Below are positions 35,512 to 48,095 of a DNA stretch of 64,000 bases, piece by piece; within the stretch, counting starts at the first letter, position 1; every line of letters begins with the position of its first letter. Made by a program: the position numbers and the translations under genes. Under the pieces are notes generated by a model. It saw only the letters and a program-made list of their open reading frames with translations, was not told the origin of the DNA and searched no databases. The DNA lies in contig JAAVTG010000162.1 in the NCBI GenBank assembly GCA_011947345.1, forward strand, positions 62,001-126,000, read 5' to 3'. Source of the DNA: Phytophthora quininea. Its lineage: Eukaryota > Oomycota > Peronosporomycetes > Peronosporales > Peronosporaceae.

Positions 35512-36634
35512 CTACGATCCCAACAAGACCGTCTATCTACCGAGCAACACCCTGTCGTTGGCTTTAGGACGATCTACACATGTTTTTCTTGGGTTGGCAT
35601 TGAATAATGAAATCCCTTCAACTTGTGCGTGCTTTCCTCTTCAATACCTTGACTGCCACGAACAAATCATTCTTTTGCTTGGTGATCACATGTGCATCCT
35701 GAGCAAAGGTTTGAAAACAAGTCTCGGAGCTGCTACGTTCGTACGATTCCTCTGCAATTCTTTGGAAGCAACGCTCGAAAATTGAATCCACAGTCGGTAT
35801 CCTTGCAAGTGGGCTTATGCGGCAAGCTTTGTTGTGCCAGATCAAAGTCATAAAAACAAGGAAACCTGATGGCGACGACAAGGTGTTCCTTATGCCTGCC
35901 AGCACGATATCACGCCTGGGCTAATGGCAACGATTGTGTGCTGGATCCAGTTTGATTTTAACCACAAGACCAAATCAATCCAAACTTCAGATTGTGGGCC
36001 CTGTTGATTGTAGTCGCTCTCTCTCTTTCTTCAAACAAACCCCGCTCTCACTCCGACCACCTAAGCTGAAGAGATCTCGTCGGCCAATTAAATGCACTCG
36101 GCCAAAGTCAAACCAAGCCACACAGCAAGTTGATGGCGTCTGGGTGGGGCTTTCAGGGAAGTTTATACTGTACGACTTCTTCAAAGTGGAAAGAAAACAG
36201 CAGCATCAACGAGTATCGGTTTGAGACCGGTATAATGTTTCACTCGTCTATTGTTTCCCCACAGTCAACAAGTTCTAATCGCTCAGGCGGCCTGGTCCAC
36301 TACTTTTTGCGTTCGTTTGCCTCGATGGTGTTGACGACTTGAAAGAACTGGTAAACAGCGCATAATCCCTGGAGAGCAACGTCGTATTTCGCGTCTATCT
36401 GCTTTATCTGTTCACATTGGTGCCTTTCTTGAGATTCCACACCTACTGTATTCGCTGTTCGTACATATTTCGAACTGACGACGCTGCCAGATTGTTATAA
36501 TGTTTGTGGTCGCGATCTCACCAAGGATCTGCCATATCCAAGGATCAATCGTGCTGCCTTAATAAACTCAACTCACCAATTATTTTGCAATTTGCTGCCA
36601 ACCATCAAGAGAAGCTCTGACCAAGTTCCAAGTC
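35512..36634. other. Gene-free stretch before the effector gene
   Basis: AT-richer than the surrounding gene blocks. Apart from the decayed effector copy at about 35990-36140, no feature is recognised. The small open frames here have no family marks. Confidence 0.4.
35990..36140 (+). pseudogene. Decayed copy of the neighbouring RXLR-type effector 5' end
   Basis: About 150 bases align by eye with the signal-peptide part of the gene at 36635: 'ggccctg', then 'tcttcaaacaaaccccgctc' here against 'ccttcaaacaagctccgctc' there, then 'actccgac', and a shared 'tcggccaa'. No start codon or frame survives. It is most simply a diverged tandem duplicate. It differs in length by one base at the place where the full gene loses frame. 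Confidence 0.5.
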
Positions 36635-37032
36635 ATGCGCGTGTCCTTGGCCCTGATGGCTGCTACAGCCCTTTTCCTTCAAACAAGCTCCGCTCTTACT
36701 TCGACTACCGACGTCGAACATGCCGCGATCCTTCGGCCAACCAAGTTCACTCAACCGATGGCAAGCGTTCTCTTCGAAGCCACAAGGCCAAAACGTCGGA
36801 CGTTGATGACGAAGAGCGGACCAACGACTCGGCCTTAATCAACAAGTTGATGAACTCGATGAATAAGCGCGAGACCGTATTCTATCCGATGTGGGCAGCG
36901 AAAATCAAGACTGAGACCCTGTACAAGGTCCTGGACGTTGACAAAGAATCCGACCCACCGGAGGATCATCAATGCGTGGTTGAGCTATCTCGAGCATATG
37001 CCACCTCGTGGACACTAAGCGTCAAACTTTAG
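36635..37032 (+). CDS. RXLR-dEER type secreted effector candidate, frame interrupted
   Basis: RXLR effectors are secreted by the pathogen and enter host plant cells. From ATG 36635 there is a signal peptide of about 21 residues (Met-Arg-Val start, hydrophobic core, Ser-Ala cleavage region). The opening frame slips before the motif, and the second frame carries RSLR (RXLR) followed about ten residues later by a DDEER motif, then a ~70-residue helical C-terminal domain with Trp and Tyr, as in WY-type effectors. The two halves are offset by one base near 36730. The opening frame alone would stop at 36838. Either a consensus error or a true pseudogene is possible. The gene-poor setting and decayed paralogue upstream fit an effector locus. 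Target unknown. Confidence 0.7.
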
Positions 37033-37220
37033 AGTCTTGGTGCCTGTTCTGAGTAATGCCACCGGAATTACAAGCACAGCTCTCGTTCATGCTGTTCTCC
37101 TCAGTAGCAATCCCTTCGTCGCTGCATAAACCCTGAATCCTCAGTCTCCGACAGTATTCAACAGATCTCCACGTTCATCTCATCACAACGCTTTTTGTTG
37201 TGCTTCGCCGTCCGCTGGCA

Positions 37221-40200
37221 TTACAGCAGCTCAGCTTCGTCAATGGAAGCGTTTGCGAGGCGGTAAAACAACGACTGCGAATTCTGAGCCAGCTCTTTCG
37301 GATCCCCACTTTCAGCGATCCTTCCTTTGTCGAGCAACAGAACCCGATCACAATGCATTATCGTCTGTATCCGATGAGCTACCGTCAACACCGTAGACGT
37401 CGCGAATTCGGACGCAATGGCCTGCATAAAACAGAAGCACATTAGCGCAACAAAACTCCGCTTAAACCCTCTTAAACTCACCTCAGAAATGGCACGTTCG
37501 GTCTCATGATCAATGGAGGCTGTAGCCTCGTCAATACAAAGCACTTTCGAAGGCCGCAGCAGCGCTCGAGCGATGCACAAAAGTTGGGCCTGCCCCTTGC
37601 TGAAGGTAGCAGCTTGTTCTTCAGCACCACCCTCAACAACAGCATCTAGCCCTCGTTCAAGCTTGGCAACTGCGTTGGCAAGTCCGCCGCATTTACGCAG
37701 CACGGACCAAAGTCGATTGTCGTCATAAATTCCAGCGGGATCGAGGTTGGAACGCACAGTACCCGAGAACAACACGACGTCCTGCGAAATGTACGTAAGC
37801 CTCGATCGTAGATCTTGCAGTTTGAGAGAGTCTAGGGCACGCTGTCAATCAAGATACTTCCGCTGCGCTCCCATGGAACCGCTCGAAACAACGCGTTCAG
37901 CAAAGTCGACTTCCCAGCACCCGTACGCCCGCAAATGCCAAGTTTCTGCCCTGCTGGAATGTCGAACGAGACGTATTTCAGGGCTGGGGCTGCTTCACGG
38001 GGTCCGACCCACTCCCATTCAGCATCTCCATCGTGGTGCTCGGTATTCTCTGTGGAGGCGTTGTACGTTACTGTGAGCGCTTTCACTACAATGTGACCAT
38101 GCGTTGGCCATGAAGAAGACGCCTCTCCCATTTGTCCACTACTTTCTACTCCAATGATGGCCTCCTCGGGCTCAAGATCTGCGTATTCCTTCACTCGTTC
38201 GACAGCAATCATCTGACGCTCCGTGTCCACAAAGGTGTTCAAAATCGAGTTCAGCTTACCGACGATAGGCAGCGCGTACGTCAGCGTCAATCCAAGAATG
38301 CCAGGATTCACGGTGCCCGTGAGATTGAAATCAGCCACAGCAAAGATCGCAACAAAGGACGTGACGCACACGCCAAGCATGTCAAGTCGTAAGCCAAACC
38401 AAGCACCGGCAGTTGATCCGAGGAAAGACACACATTGGCTGCGATTTAACCGCACTCCATACCCTCGAGCGTACTGAAGCTGCTTACGAGCTGCACGGAT
38501 CACACTCAGTCCATCAAGGGTGTCAGTAAACATGGCCAGCAAAGGAGATTGTGTTGCCGCATCCAGTCGCCTGAGATGCCGCGAGCTTGGGCGGTAATCC
38601 CGTTGCAAATGGAAGTACAAGACACTCAATGGCACGAGCAACGCCAGCACGAGACGATTGCCGTAGAAAAGGATGGCAAGCGCGCCTACCACATCTGCCG
38701 CGTCTTTCAGAAAGAGGTTGAGAACGAATGGGAGGGACTCATCGACCGCGTACGTGTCTCCACTGAGTCTGTTGAGTACTCGACCCGTAGGCGTTCGCTC
38801 GAAAAATCGCAAAGGGGCGGTAAACAAACTTCCCACCAACGCAGCATAGGTAGCACGAGCTGCACGCAGACCACCGTAGGCGAAGAGAAACGAACGGAAG
38901 AACACCGCGGCGATATTTGCTCCAGCGATGTACAACAGCACCATGGCAAACTCCCGCGGCGTGATTGAATGATTGCCGTTCGTGTACACAGCGATCCACC
39001 AATCCAACGAGTTGCGAGAGATCTGCATAGCGGCTACAGCCAGCAAGATGACGATCGATAGCCCCCAACCGACATTTACAGAGTAGGTTTTCCACACGTG
39101 CCATCCCACCACCCCAGATTCGCGATATTCGTCCTCATTATTGTTGGCTTCTTCGTCGCTTTCACTGTCATCCTCTTTCTCTTCCTTAGTCGCTGATGTT
39201 GCCTCATTCCTTTCGATTTGCTCGAAGTTAGACTTGACATTGTCCTCTTCTGTCTGATGGTCTTTGGTCGAACTCTCGAGGAGGGATACTAAGCGGCTAG
39301 CTGGTTCTTGTGTCTTGAGCTCTTCGTATGTTCCCTGCTCCACAAGACATCCATCGTCTACGACAATAATTTGTGCTGATTTGGGAAATAGTGGCAGAAG
39401 GTGGAGCGAATGCGTTACAATGACGATCGCAGCATCTGCAGGAAAAATATTAGACCCAGACTTGAAACAATTCGTCACCACCTTCCGCGCTGTGTTCATG
39501 TCCAATCCGCTGAGTGGATCGTCGAGCAGATAAAGACCTGCTCGCTGATAAAGAGCACGAGCGAGGTTAATCCTTGCACGTTGACCTCCACTGAAGTTAC
39601 TGCCACTCTCAGCAACGTCATAAGGTGGCCGCAAACCTTTCAGATCCACGTCGAGCTCACAAGCTCGTAAAACTTGGTCGTATCGTTGACGATCAACTCG
39701 TTCTTCTTCAAAGTCGCCGTCACCACTGCTCAGAGTGACATTAGCACGGACGCTCCCTCGAAACATCCACGGGCTCTGCGGTGCGTAAGAACAATTTGAA
39801 GATTGCTGACGTCTGCGCAACAAGCCAGAGGCAGTTCGTCGTCTGGGCATCTCACCGAGCAAAGCAAGCAGCAGCGACGATTTCCCAGCCCCCACCGGAC
39901 CGCATACCACATACATAGACCCACCACGCAGTGATAAGCGATTAATCTTCAATTTGAACGAAGCAGTAGAAGAAAGAGCGTCCTCCGTCAGAAGTGCTGT
40001 CTCGGTACCAGCCTCTTCATCATTGTCATCGTCATCATTCGATCCCCAGTCGAACTCGCAGTTGCTTATACTCACAACCGATTCCTCCACTTCCAATTGA
40101 TCCGAGGATGTAGTTGGATCCGTTGACGCACCTTCTTGGTCTCCTCTATCAAACAGGAAACTGCGTATGCGAAGAGCTGACACCTTGGCTTCCAGGAATC

Positions 40201-41968
40201 CATTGATAATCCACGGGAAGTAGTTCATGGGGAAGATAAGTCGATCCAGCAAAGCTATGGCAGTGAAGGCATCTGCAGCCGAAATATCTCGACCGGAGAA
40301 GATGGCGGTGGCAAACACGGACACTTGCACGATAACAGGAGTCGACGCCCAAAGAAGACGCAAAAGGCGTCCAAGTACTTGCGCACCTGCAGTCGTCCCA
40401 TTTCAAGCGATCTCTGCAGATTCATCGCTTCGACTCGAGGCAGCACCCATCCTAGCAACTTCAGTGTACGCATCGCCTTCAGCGTCTCGGCTGCGAGCCC
40501 TACTCGTTCGTCTCGGTACTGCATCATGTCGGCTGTCACGCGTTGAATTTTGCGCCCAAGAACGGTTTGTAGAGGCAGCATCACAGCCAGCGCCGCGATA
40601 CCAGCCACAAAGGCGATCGACACCGCTTTGCTGAGCAGCACAAGGGCTACAGCAATTTCCGCAGGGATCAGCACCATGTCAAACAACGTGCTGGGCATCC
40701 CAACAATGCGCCCGACGTCGACTGAGATCAAGTTCGTGATGCGTCCTAGTCCACCGGCTTGCCTCCTCCCCTTTCCTGACAAGTGCAGTGTCCGAGCGTA
40801 GATCGCAGACACTAAACCAGCTCGGACACGTAAATCAAATCGTTTCCAGGCCAGATTGTATTGCGTGCCAGACACTGCAGACAGAATTGAGCGCCCCACC
40901 ATCGCTGCAGCGAGATAGTAACCTTCAGCGAGTGAAGGATTCGATGACCCAGCCCAGTCAAGAAACAGCTTCAGCAGCAGCGGACTCGCTAGTCCAATTG
41001 CTTTGTTTGCAGTCGACCAAACTCCAAATACCAGGACGTCAGGTCCATACAATCGCCGCGTCACACGTAGTAAGGATCGCTCAGAAGGTTTGTACTCCCG
41101 GAACTCACGCTGCATCTCATGCTCAAGCAAACCAGCGGCTACAGATGTAGTGTCACTCAAAGGGAGGTTTGGCACGTCGTGCATCTCCAGTCGGCGCTTC
41201 TTTCCCAGCGCAATAAATGGCGAGATCCAATGATACGAGAGCTGCGAGAGCCATCCAACACGGTCCAACGGGTTCAACATCCCCTCTTTTTCCTTGGCTG
41301 GCGACTTCATATCATCATCAAGGACGCTACCTCGCTTCGTAGGACTGTACAGCATTGCTCGCAGCACGGTGACTGCAGCAACCGCAATAGATACCAATGG
41401 TCTCCACTGCAAAACAAGCGCAAGAGTCTGGTCAACATCTGCAGGTGGAATCGTCCTTAATAGCAGCTCCTCGACGGCAGATAGCACCACAAGCAGCGTG
41501 ATAACTACACAGCTTCGTCTGCGCTGCACAAACTCGAGCTGCAACACCACCAAGTAAAAATCCACGTTGCCACCGAGATACTTGCACCACACACTAGTGA
41601 CGCTGAGGAATGAAGAGGTCCTACAAGAACCCCCAACGTCGTCGATATCACCACCGCAGCTCCTGTCACCACCAAATGCAGAGCGAATAGCCAGGTCCCC
41701 AGTTCATCCCGGCAACACGGACGTCTTTTATATCGACCAGCGAGTTGCAGCACTCTCCTCATACAGAGCACCAGCAGCAGCAGGACCGAACCTAAAGAAC
41801 AGCACAGCATGTGAGATCTTGCAACGCAATGCAAGCACCTCCCACACGAACCTTGAGACGCCAGCAGCTGCGTGCATCGCGAGGACTGCAGGGGGACCCA
41901 TTGAGCTCCACGCAGTACGCCGACAGCAGCCGCATCCCCGACCGATCGATCCTCTCGAGCAAAACCAT
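37221..41968 (-). CDS. ABC transporter, ABCC/MRP subfamily
   Basis: Full-size exporter, probably of conjugated or anionic compounds. A hydrophobic TMD0-like N-terminus (41.97-41.4 kb, start uncertain) is followed by TMD1 (40.3-41.2 kb). NBD1 has Walker A GPVGAGKSS, signature SGGQRARINLARALY and Walker B LYLLDDPLSGLD. After an acidic linker come TMD2 and NBD2, with Walker A GRTGAGKST, the diverged ABCC-type signature FSKGQAQLLCIARALL and Walker B VLCIDEATASID. One 60-bp intron (37422-37481) lies in NBD2; the C-terminus is ASIDEAELL. Frame joins needing one base are near 37.84, 40.35 and 41.6 kb. The NBD1 part uses LDDP, the degenerate site typical of ABCC. Confidence 0.88.
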
Positions 41969-42128
41969 CGACTGGTCAATGCAAATCTTAGTCGATCAGA
42001 TCCAAGTTAGATCGACCGACACCACGGCGGTCCCCGATGCAAGGAAGCTATCAACACTACGAACCTCTTGCCATCCACAACGCTAACAGTTAAATTACCT
42101 CATCAAAAGAATTGCCGAATAATCGTCT

Positions 42129-43905
42129 TCAACATCCGGACCCTCCAGCCATGCGAAGACACGCGGTGCTTTCGAACAGCGACAGCAAGTTCGCCGTTGT
42201 CGTGTAGATCAGCATACCCAAGAATACGACGACCACCATCCACCCTGCCGACGAGCTGTACCCTCCGTAATACCGCAACTGCTGCACCTCGAGCTTTTGG
42301 TGCGGGAGCAGTCCAACGAAGGCGAGACTCAGCAGGTTCATGGCCCAAGCGATGAGGAATGTATACGTGACTTGCAGCCTCGTGGCGTCCGAGTCCTTGT
42401 GCACGTCCTCATCCGAGACCGCGAATAGCGAGTCAATGGCCTTGTACGCCGTCACGCTCATTGGGATGGCCAAATTCCGAAAAGTGATCACCAAGCCGTA
42501 AGTCGTCCTTCCAGACCTCGCGGGGCGAGCTCCACAATGGGGAACACGAACACGAGGAAGCGCAGCGCCACTGCGGGGGCAGCCAGCACCTGCATGTACA
42601 GCCAAAAGTACCGACTCCGCAGCACCTCGAAGATCGTGCAAGCCACCGTGACCACGTCGACCCCAACAGCCCACACAGTGGCGATACAAAAGAGATGGCC
42701 CCATGATCCGCGTAGGAAAAAGCGCTGCGTCAACAGCAGCCCGGAGAGGAAACCGAGCCCCCACACTGCGACCGCGATGTCCTTGGGCCACGTCGTCACA
42801 TCCACCCAGTTGGCTTCGATCGCGGTACTTGCACTCGAATCGATCGTCAGGAAGAAGTTCGCCAGCAGCTCAAACATCAAGAGCTGCCACATGGCGCGAC
42901 TCTGCACGAGTCGCCACATGACGCGACAGCGCTCACCAAAATCTAGCGGCGGGTCGATCGGCGCCGACTCCGGTTGCCGACCTCGTGGACACGTGACTGC
43001 ACCGTCAACCGATACGAGCGGGATCGTGCTGTACTTTGGCTCTTCATGCAGCAGCCAGATCGACCCTGCAAGCGGCAGCAACGCCAAGATCGCCAGCACC
43101 AACATGACATAGTCGACGCCCAGCGACCACGAGAAGCTGCCTCCGTAGGACTCGCCATTGAGCATGCCTGTCACAAACAGACCGCTCACCACCATGCCCA
43201 GCATCTTGGCCGCGTAGATACTCACTTGCGTGTGACCTCGGGTCGGCAGCGGCTCTGCTGCGCGATCTCCACCACCACCGCATCCGCAGCCACATTCGCC
43301 AAAAAGTACCCCACCGTCGCCAACGCCATGAACAGCGTGTACCTCCACGCCGCATCCGCTCCTCCATCTCGTTCCACCCCGGAGACACCGAGCGTCAGCA
43401 AACTGCCAAAGCACAGCAGCCACCCGGCAATCAAGTAGGGCTTCCGTCGATAACCAAAGACCCTGACACTGTCGGTCAATAGCCCGCCAAACACTTTGAA
43501 GTTCCAGGCCATATTCACCACCGTCGTGGCGGCTCGCACCTGGTAGTCCTTCAGCTGCAAGTAGCTGCCAATGAAGGGCAGCAGCGCGCTGTTGAATCCG
43601 CCGTACATGGCGCCAATGCCCACATAGTTGAGCAGTAGACCGCCGGTCTTGCTCGTCAGCAGCTTCACTTGGCCGCCAGGCCGCAGCGCGCCGTCCGCCT
43701 CTAGGCCGTAGAAGTCGTACTCGCGACGCTCGCCCATGACGGTCGAATCGGGCGGAACAGCGTGTAGCATAACGATCGGGTCGGCCCGCAGCTCCGGCGG
43801 CAGCGAGTCGAGGCTCGTGGAGAAGGACAGCGCGTCCGGGGACAGGGACATGGACAGCGACGAGCTCTTGAGCCACACGCCCGAAGACTGTGCGTCACGG
43901 GGCAT
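42129..43905 (-). CDS. Folate-biopterin transporter (FBT/BT1 family)
   Basis: Major-facilitator-like membrane carrier with about 12 hydrophobic spans; oomycetes have many copies. Family marks: NYVGIGAMYGGFNSALLPFI near the N-terminus, NMAWNFKVFGGLLTDSVRVF, GYRRKPYLIAGW, and late in the protein ELAPRG-EG followed by TYGL, the usual ELAP-x-G-x-EG-x-x-YGL signature. A Ser-rich cytoplasmic N-terminus precedes the first span. Two one-base joins, near 43.23 and 42.52 kb, reconnect the frames. Start set at MPRDAQSS (43905); an alternative ATG at 43986 adds 27 residues. Head-to-head with the DHHC gene. Substrate not determinable. Confidence 0.85.
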
Positions 43906-44047
43906 AACTAAAAGCAAGGCGACTAGCTCGAGCGCGTCATTCACCGTCCTAGTTGTAGTCGCGCCGCGGTAGACAGCGCGAGACAATGCGACGCCGTATA
44001 GTCAGATCAAGTCACCTGCTAAGTACGATTGTAGCCTTCCCAACAAG

Positions 44048-45102
44048 ATGCCGCTGCTGCTACGGAGCTGCCGGCCGCTATGGTTCGTGTGGGACCCCGC
44101 AGGCATCGTGATCGCGTGCTTCGCGTGGGTGGTGCTCTCCGGGCTGCTCTTCGCGGTGCTGTCATCCATCTCGCAGTGGGTGGGGCTGCTGTCGCTCATG
44201 GGGATGACCGAGGGCGTGTGGTTCACTGGGCTGTTCCTCATGATCCTCTGGTGCCACGTCACGGTGCTCACGACCAACCCCGGCACGGTGCCGTTCAAGC
44301 TGCAGGGAATTCTGCCAGGAGAGGGGAACGACGTGGAGGAGGTGGAGGAGGAGATGCCTCTGCAGCAGTACGAGGAGTGCGAGGACGACGGCTCGCTGCT
44401 CATCTACTGCGACGAGTGCGAGATCTACCGGCCGTCGAGGTGGGGAGCGCCATCGCTTTTAGCTGCAGTATTTACTGTGATGTACTGACCGAATGTGAAT
44501 GTGCTGCTAGAGCCATGCACTGCCATACGTGTGAGCGGTGCATCGTGCTGCAAGACCATCACTGGTGCGTTTTGCTACAGTCTGTGTGCAAAGTATTGAT
44601 GTTGACGTGGCTGCTTGTTGATTGCTGCAGCCCGTGGGTGAACAACTGCGTCGGCATTGGGAACCACAAGGCTTTTCTGTTGCTGCTGCTGTACGCCACC
44701 GCGACGAGTGTGCAGGGCGCGCTGCTGGTGGCCACGCAGTACGCCATGTGCACACGGGGCAAGTACACGTGCGGACTGCAGACCGATCAGTTCCCGGGTC
44801 GGCTGGGCGGCTGGATCCTCGCGGCCGCCGCTGTGTTCGGGCTGTTCTGCTCGCTCATGCTCGCCATGGAGGTGTACAATATTTATCAGGACCCGCTGTT
44901 CTCGCTCATCGCGGACCAGCTCGCGGCAAGGCGGGGCGGGGACAAGTCCACGACGAGACTGGAGCGGCATCTGAGCGTGGTGTGCGGCACGGACGGCATG
45001 CGCGCGTCGTGGTGCTTCCCGCCTCCGGAGCGACGCGCGCTGCACGACGTGGAGATCGTACAGGGGTTTCGCTGCAGTCCGGACGACGCCGGGATCTGCT
45101 AA
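44048..45102 (+). CDS. DHHC palmitoyltransferase
   Basis: Protein S-acyltransferase. Exons are 44048-44439, 44511-44564 and 44631-45102. Two hydrophobic spans come first (FVWDPAGIVIACFAWVVL; FTGLFLMILWCHVTVLTTNP), the second ending in the TTNPGT motif. The Cys-rich domain follows (YCDECEIYRPSR, then CHTCERCIVL), and the catalytic DHHC is split by the second intron, reading DHH-C-PWVNNCVGIGNH. Two more spans and a tail with TTRLE and ERRALHDVEIV follow. Frame is intact in all exons. Likely in Golgi, plasma or endosomal membrane. Substrates unknown; the twin CaaX proteins elsewhere in the window are not obvious partners. Confidence 0.92.
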
Positions 45103-45940
45103 AGGGTGGAGGCTGTCGATAAGTGCGCATTGGCTAACGCTGCATCGGAGTCGTTGGGCCGGACTGCCAACCTCATGCGGTGTAGTCTTCTGTGTCGAAT
45201 AGATAGAGCTGCCTTCCCTTTCGTTGGAGCTGATTGCAGTCGCCGAGTCGAGCGCCATTTGTCCAGGCAGAACGCCAAGAGAGCGCGCCCAGGATTGCGA
45301 ACAGCGAATTGAAGAACTGAACGTCGTAAATGAAAGTCCCGTCAACGTGGCAATCGAGGCGAGGTGAGTTGTGCCAGCAGCAGCAAGCTCCTGTGTATTG
45401 CGAGACAACCGTGCTGCATGCTTTGGGACCCGTAATCGACGGGAAGCGGCTGCGAGCCATGACCAGCTCGCCTTCAGACGCTCCTCGGCAGCCGCACGTG
45501 TCCCTTATCAAGCCATCGGGCCGAAAAGATATCGATGGGTGGAGCTGCAACCGCCGCCAGCACCTTGCCCTCGGCCCGCTCTCTCCGCGGGCGACATGAG
45601 TTTCACGGCGTCTCTGTGCTGGCAATGTCGAGCGAGTCTCCGGACTTGAGTCGGTCCAAAGGGGGCGAACAAAAGACCGATCGGCGAGCGGTTTGCAGGT
45701 GGCGACAAGGCGCCCAGCCGTTCGCGGCTCGCGAGCTGAGCGCTCACACGGCAGCAGCAGCAGCACCAGCGCTGCGAGAAGGTCATCGAAGTTGACCTGG
45801 TTTTCGGGTGCGCAATCGCTGAGACGCCAGTGTTCTTGCCTTGATTATGCCACACTCCGCGCCGTCCGTAAGTCGCGTTGAACATCGCTCACTCGCGAAT
45901 TTACTTTGCAGGAGCCAGCGCGAACTTTATCACCTTCCAA
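45103..45940. other. Intergenic / probable 5' leader of the lipid-kinase gene
   Basis: No convincing gene. A GT-AG pair (gtaagt near 45867, ttgcag near 45910) could mark an intron in the leader of the downstream gene. Open frames on both strands lack family marks. Confidence 0.35.
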
Positions 45941-47979
45941 ATGCCCGCGGGCGCACTGACCCTACAGGACGACGAGGCCCTGGGCCCCGTCAAGACCGTC
46001 GAGGACGAGAGCCAACTGTTCGACACGGTCAAGACGCAGCCGGCAGAGGACAGCGACGCCGACGACGATGACGACGAGCTGGCCGCCGTGGCCGCCAAGC
46101 GCCTCTCGAGCGCCACGGCCGGCAGCAGCGACGGCGAGACGCTCGCCAGCGAAGACCGCGACCGCGTCCGCGAAGTCCGTGAGCGCTTGCTGCTGGACGC
46201 CAACAGCCGCGCGGCGGCGCAGTCCCCGGCCAAGACGCTGTTCCGGCGGGCCTCGACCGTGGCCGTCCCCACCAAGGGCCTGCTGCCGACGAAAGGTGGC
46301 GACCAGAGTGACGACAGCAGCGACGACGGCGACGAGACGCCCGGCAGCCTGCCACTTGTGCGCTCCAAGAGCTGGGCCGGCTGTCCGCAACGCGACGCCG
46401 CGCTAGAGGCCATCGAGAAGAGACAGGTGCGCTTCCGTTTCTCTACGGCCGCGTCGGTAAGAGAGATCGTGCGCGAAATGTACTCGCACAAGCTGCGCGA
46501 GTTTCCCGACGAGTGCAACATGAAGGCGGCCGTGGAGATGCAGGTCGGCTCGGTGTGGCGCAGGATGACGGTCGAGGTGGACCGCGACGGCGTCAACTGC
46601 CAGCGCACGTCGCTCTTCCGCAAGAAGACCAAGGAGTTCCAGATCGGCAAGGACGACCTGCTCGCGGCGGCGCTGGAGGACGGCAGCAAGACCAACGTGG
46701 TGGTGCACTACATGCTGCCTGGAAGGGGCAAGGAGCACCGCCGACTCATGCGCAGGTACCGCACCGTCACGATGCGCTTCGCGGACGAAGCCACCGCTTC
46801 CAAGCTGGTGGCGTCGCTGCAACTGTTTGTCAAGTGGCTGGCCCGTGTGCCGGAGAACGTGACGCGACGTATCAAGGTGGTGGTGAACCCGCACTCGGGC
46901 AGACGTCGCGGACGCAAGGTCTGGGAGCACTGGCGGCCGCTGCTGGAGCTCGCGGGCATCCACTGCGACGTGGAGGAGACACAGTACAGCGGCCACGCGC
47001 GGGATATCGGCGCGGCGTTCGACCTGAGCAAAAGTACGAGGCCGTCGTGTTCGTCGGCGGCGACGGCACCGTCAACGAGTTCATGAACGGCGTCTTTTCT
47101 CGCGAGGAGGACGTGTGGCGCACCTTGGTAGCCACGGTCCCGATCTCGCTCATCTGCGCCGGCACAGACAACGCCTTCGGCAAGGGCGTGGGCACCCCAA
47201 CACATGCATCGTCAGTGTACTGCGTCATCAAACGCAAGATCCGCCCGCTGGATGTGATGACCTGCCAGGCCAGTAACGAGGACGGCTCGACACGACTTGA
47301 GTTTGCGTGTACAGGTGTGAGCTACGGCATCGGCTCCGACATCGCCGTGGAGTCCGAGGCCACGCGGTGGCTTGGTGTGCACCGCTATCTGTACCTGAAG
47401 ATCAAGCGCGGCATCTTCGCGCAGCACAAACACGAGGCCAAGATCAGCTACGTGCTGTCGGAGAACACCCCAGTCGACGAGAATGGAGAGCAGATTCTGC
47501 GCACTTACTACGAGATGATGGACGAGAGCGCCGAAGACCAGCACCACGTGGAGCGCTGCAGCGTGTACGACGACTCGGACCCGGCCGACAAGAAGTGGAA
47601 GGGCGACGCCGAGTCGATCTTCAACCCGGCCAACGAGGAGAAGTACGCCGGCAAGTGGCAAACCTTCTCTTCCGAGCTGACGTCCGCTGGCGGCTCCAAC
47701 GTCTACTTCGAGACCAAGTACGCGCATCCGTCGGACGGCAACCTGGACCTGATCTATTCCCGCAAGGGCAACGTGATGCAGACCGCAGAGATCGCTGTGC
47801 GCTACTTGTCCAACACGTTTCTCCAGTCGGAGCTCGTGGGGTACTACAAGGTGAAGGCGTTCGTGATCGAACCAATCGTGGAGGACGTGCTGAACGTGGA
47901 CGGCGAGGTCTTCGCCGGCCCCGGTCCGTTCCGCATGGAAGTGGTGCCACAACTGCTCTGCGTGCTGTCGGAGAAATAA
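45941..47979 (+). CDS. Sphingosine/diacylglycerol-kinase-type lipid kinase
   Basis: About 680 residues with a long acidic, Ser-rich N-terminus, then a PH-like region (FRKKTKEFQIGKDDLL) and the DAGK catalytic domain: KVVVNPHSGRRRGRKVWEHW, the ATP-binding VVFVGGDGTVNEFMNG, then LICAGTDNAFGKGVG and YGIGSDIAVESEATRWLGVH. The C-terminal half resembles sphingosine kinase. It likely phosphorylates long-chain bases or ceramide/diacylglycerol; the exact substrate cannot be told. One base is missing in the AAAA run near 47030-47034; the upstream frame would otherwise end at 47086. The start at 45941 is the first ATG after a possible leader intron; an ATG at 45878 in the same frame is an alternative. 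Confidence 0.85.
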
Positions 47980-48053
47980 TTACTACATGGTTAAGGACCG
48001 AAAGATTGAATGGCTTGAAAAAATGCGAAGAGAAGCAAGTAGTGTACACGAAC

Positions 48054-48095
<42 letters not shown>

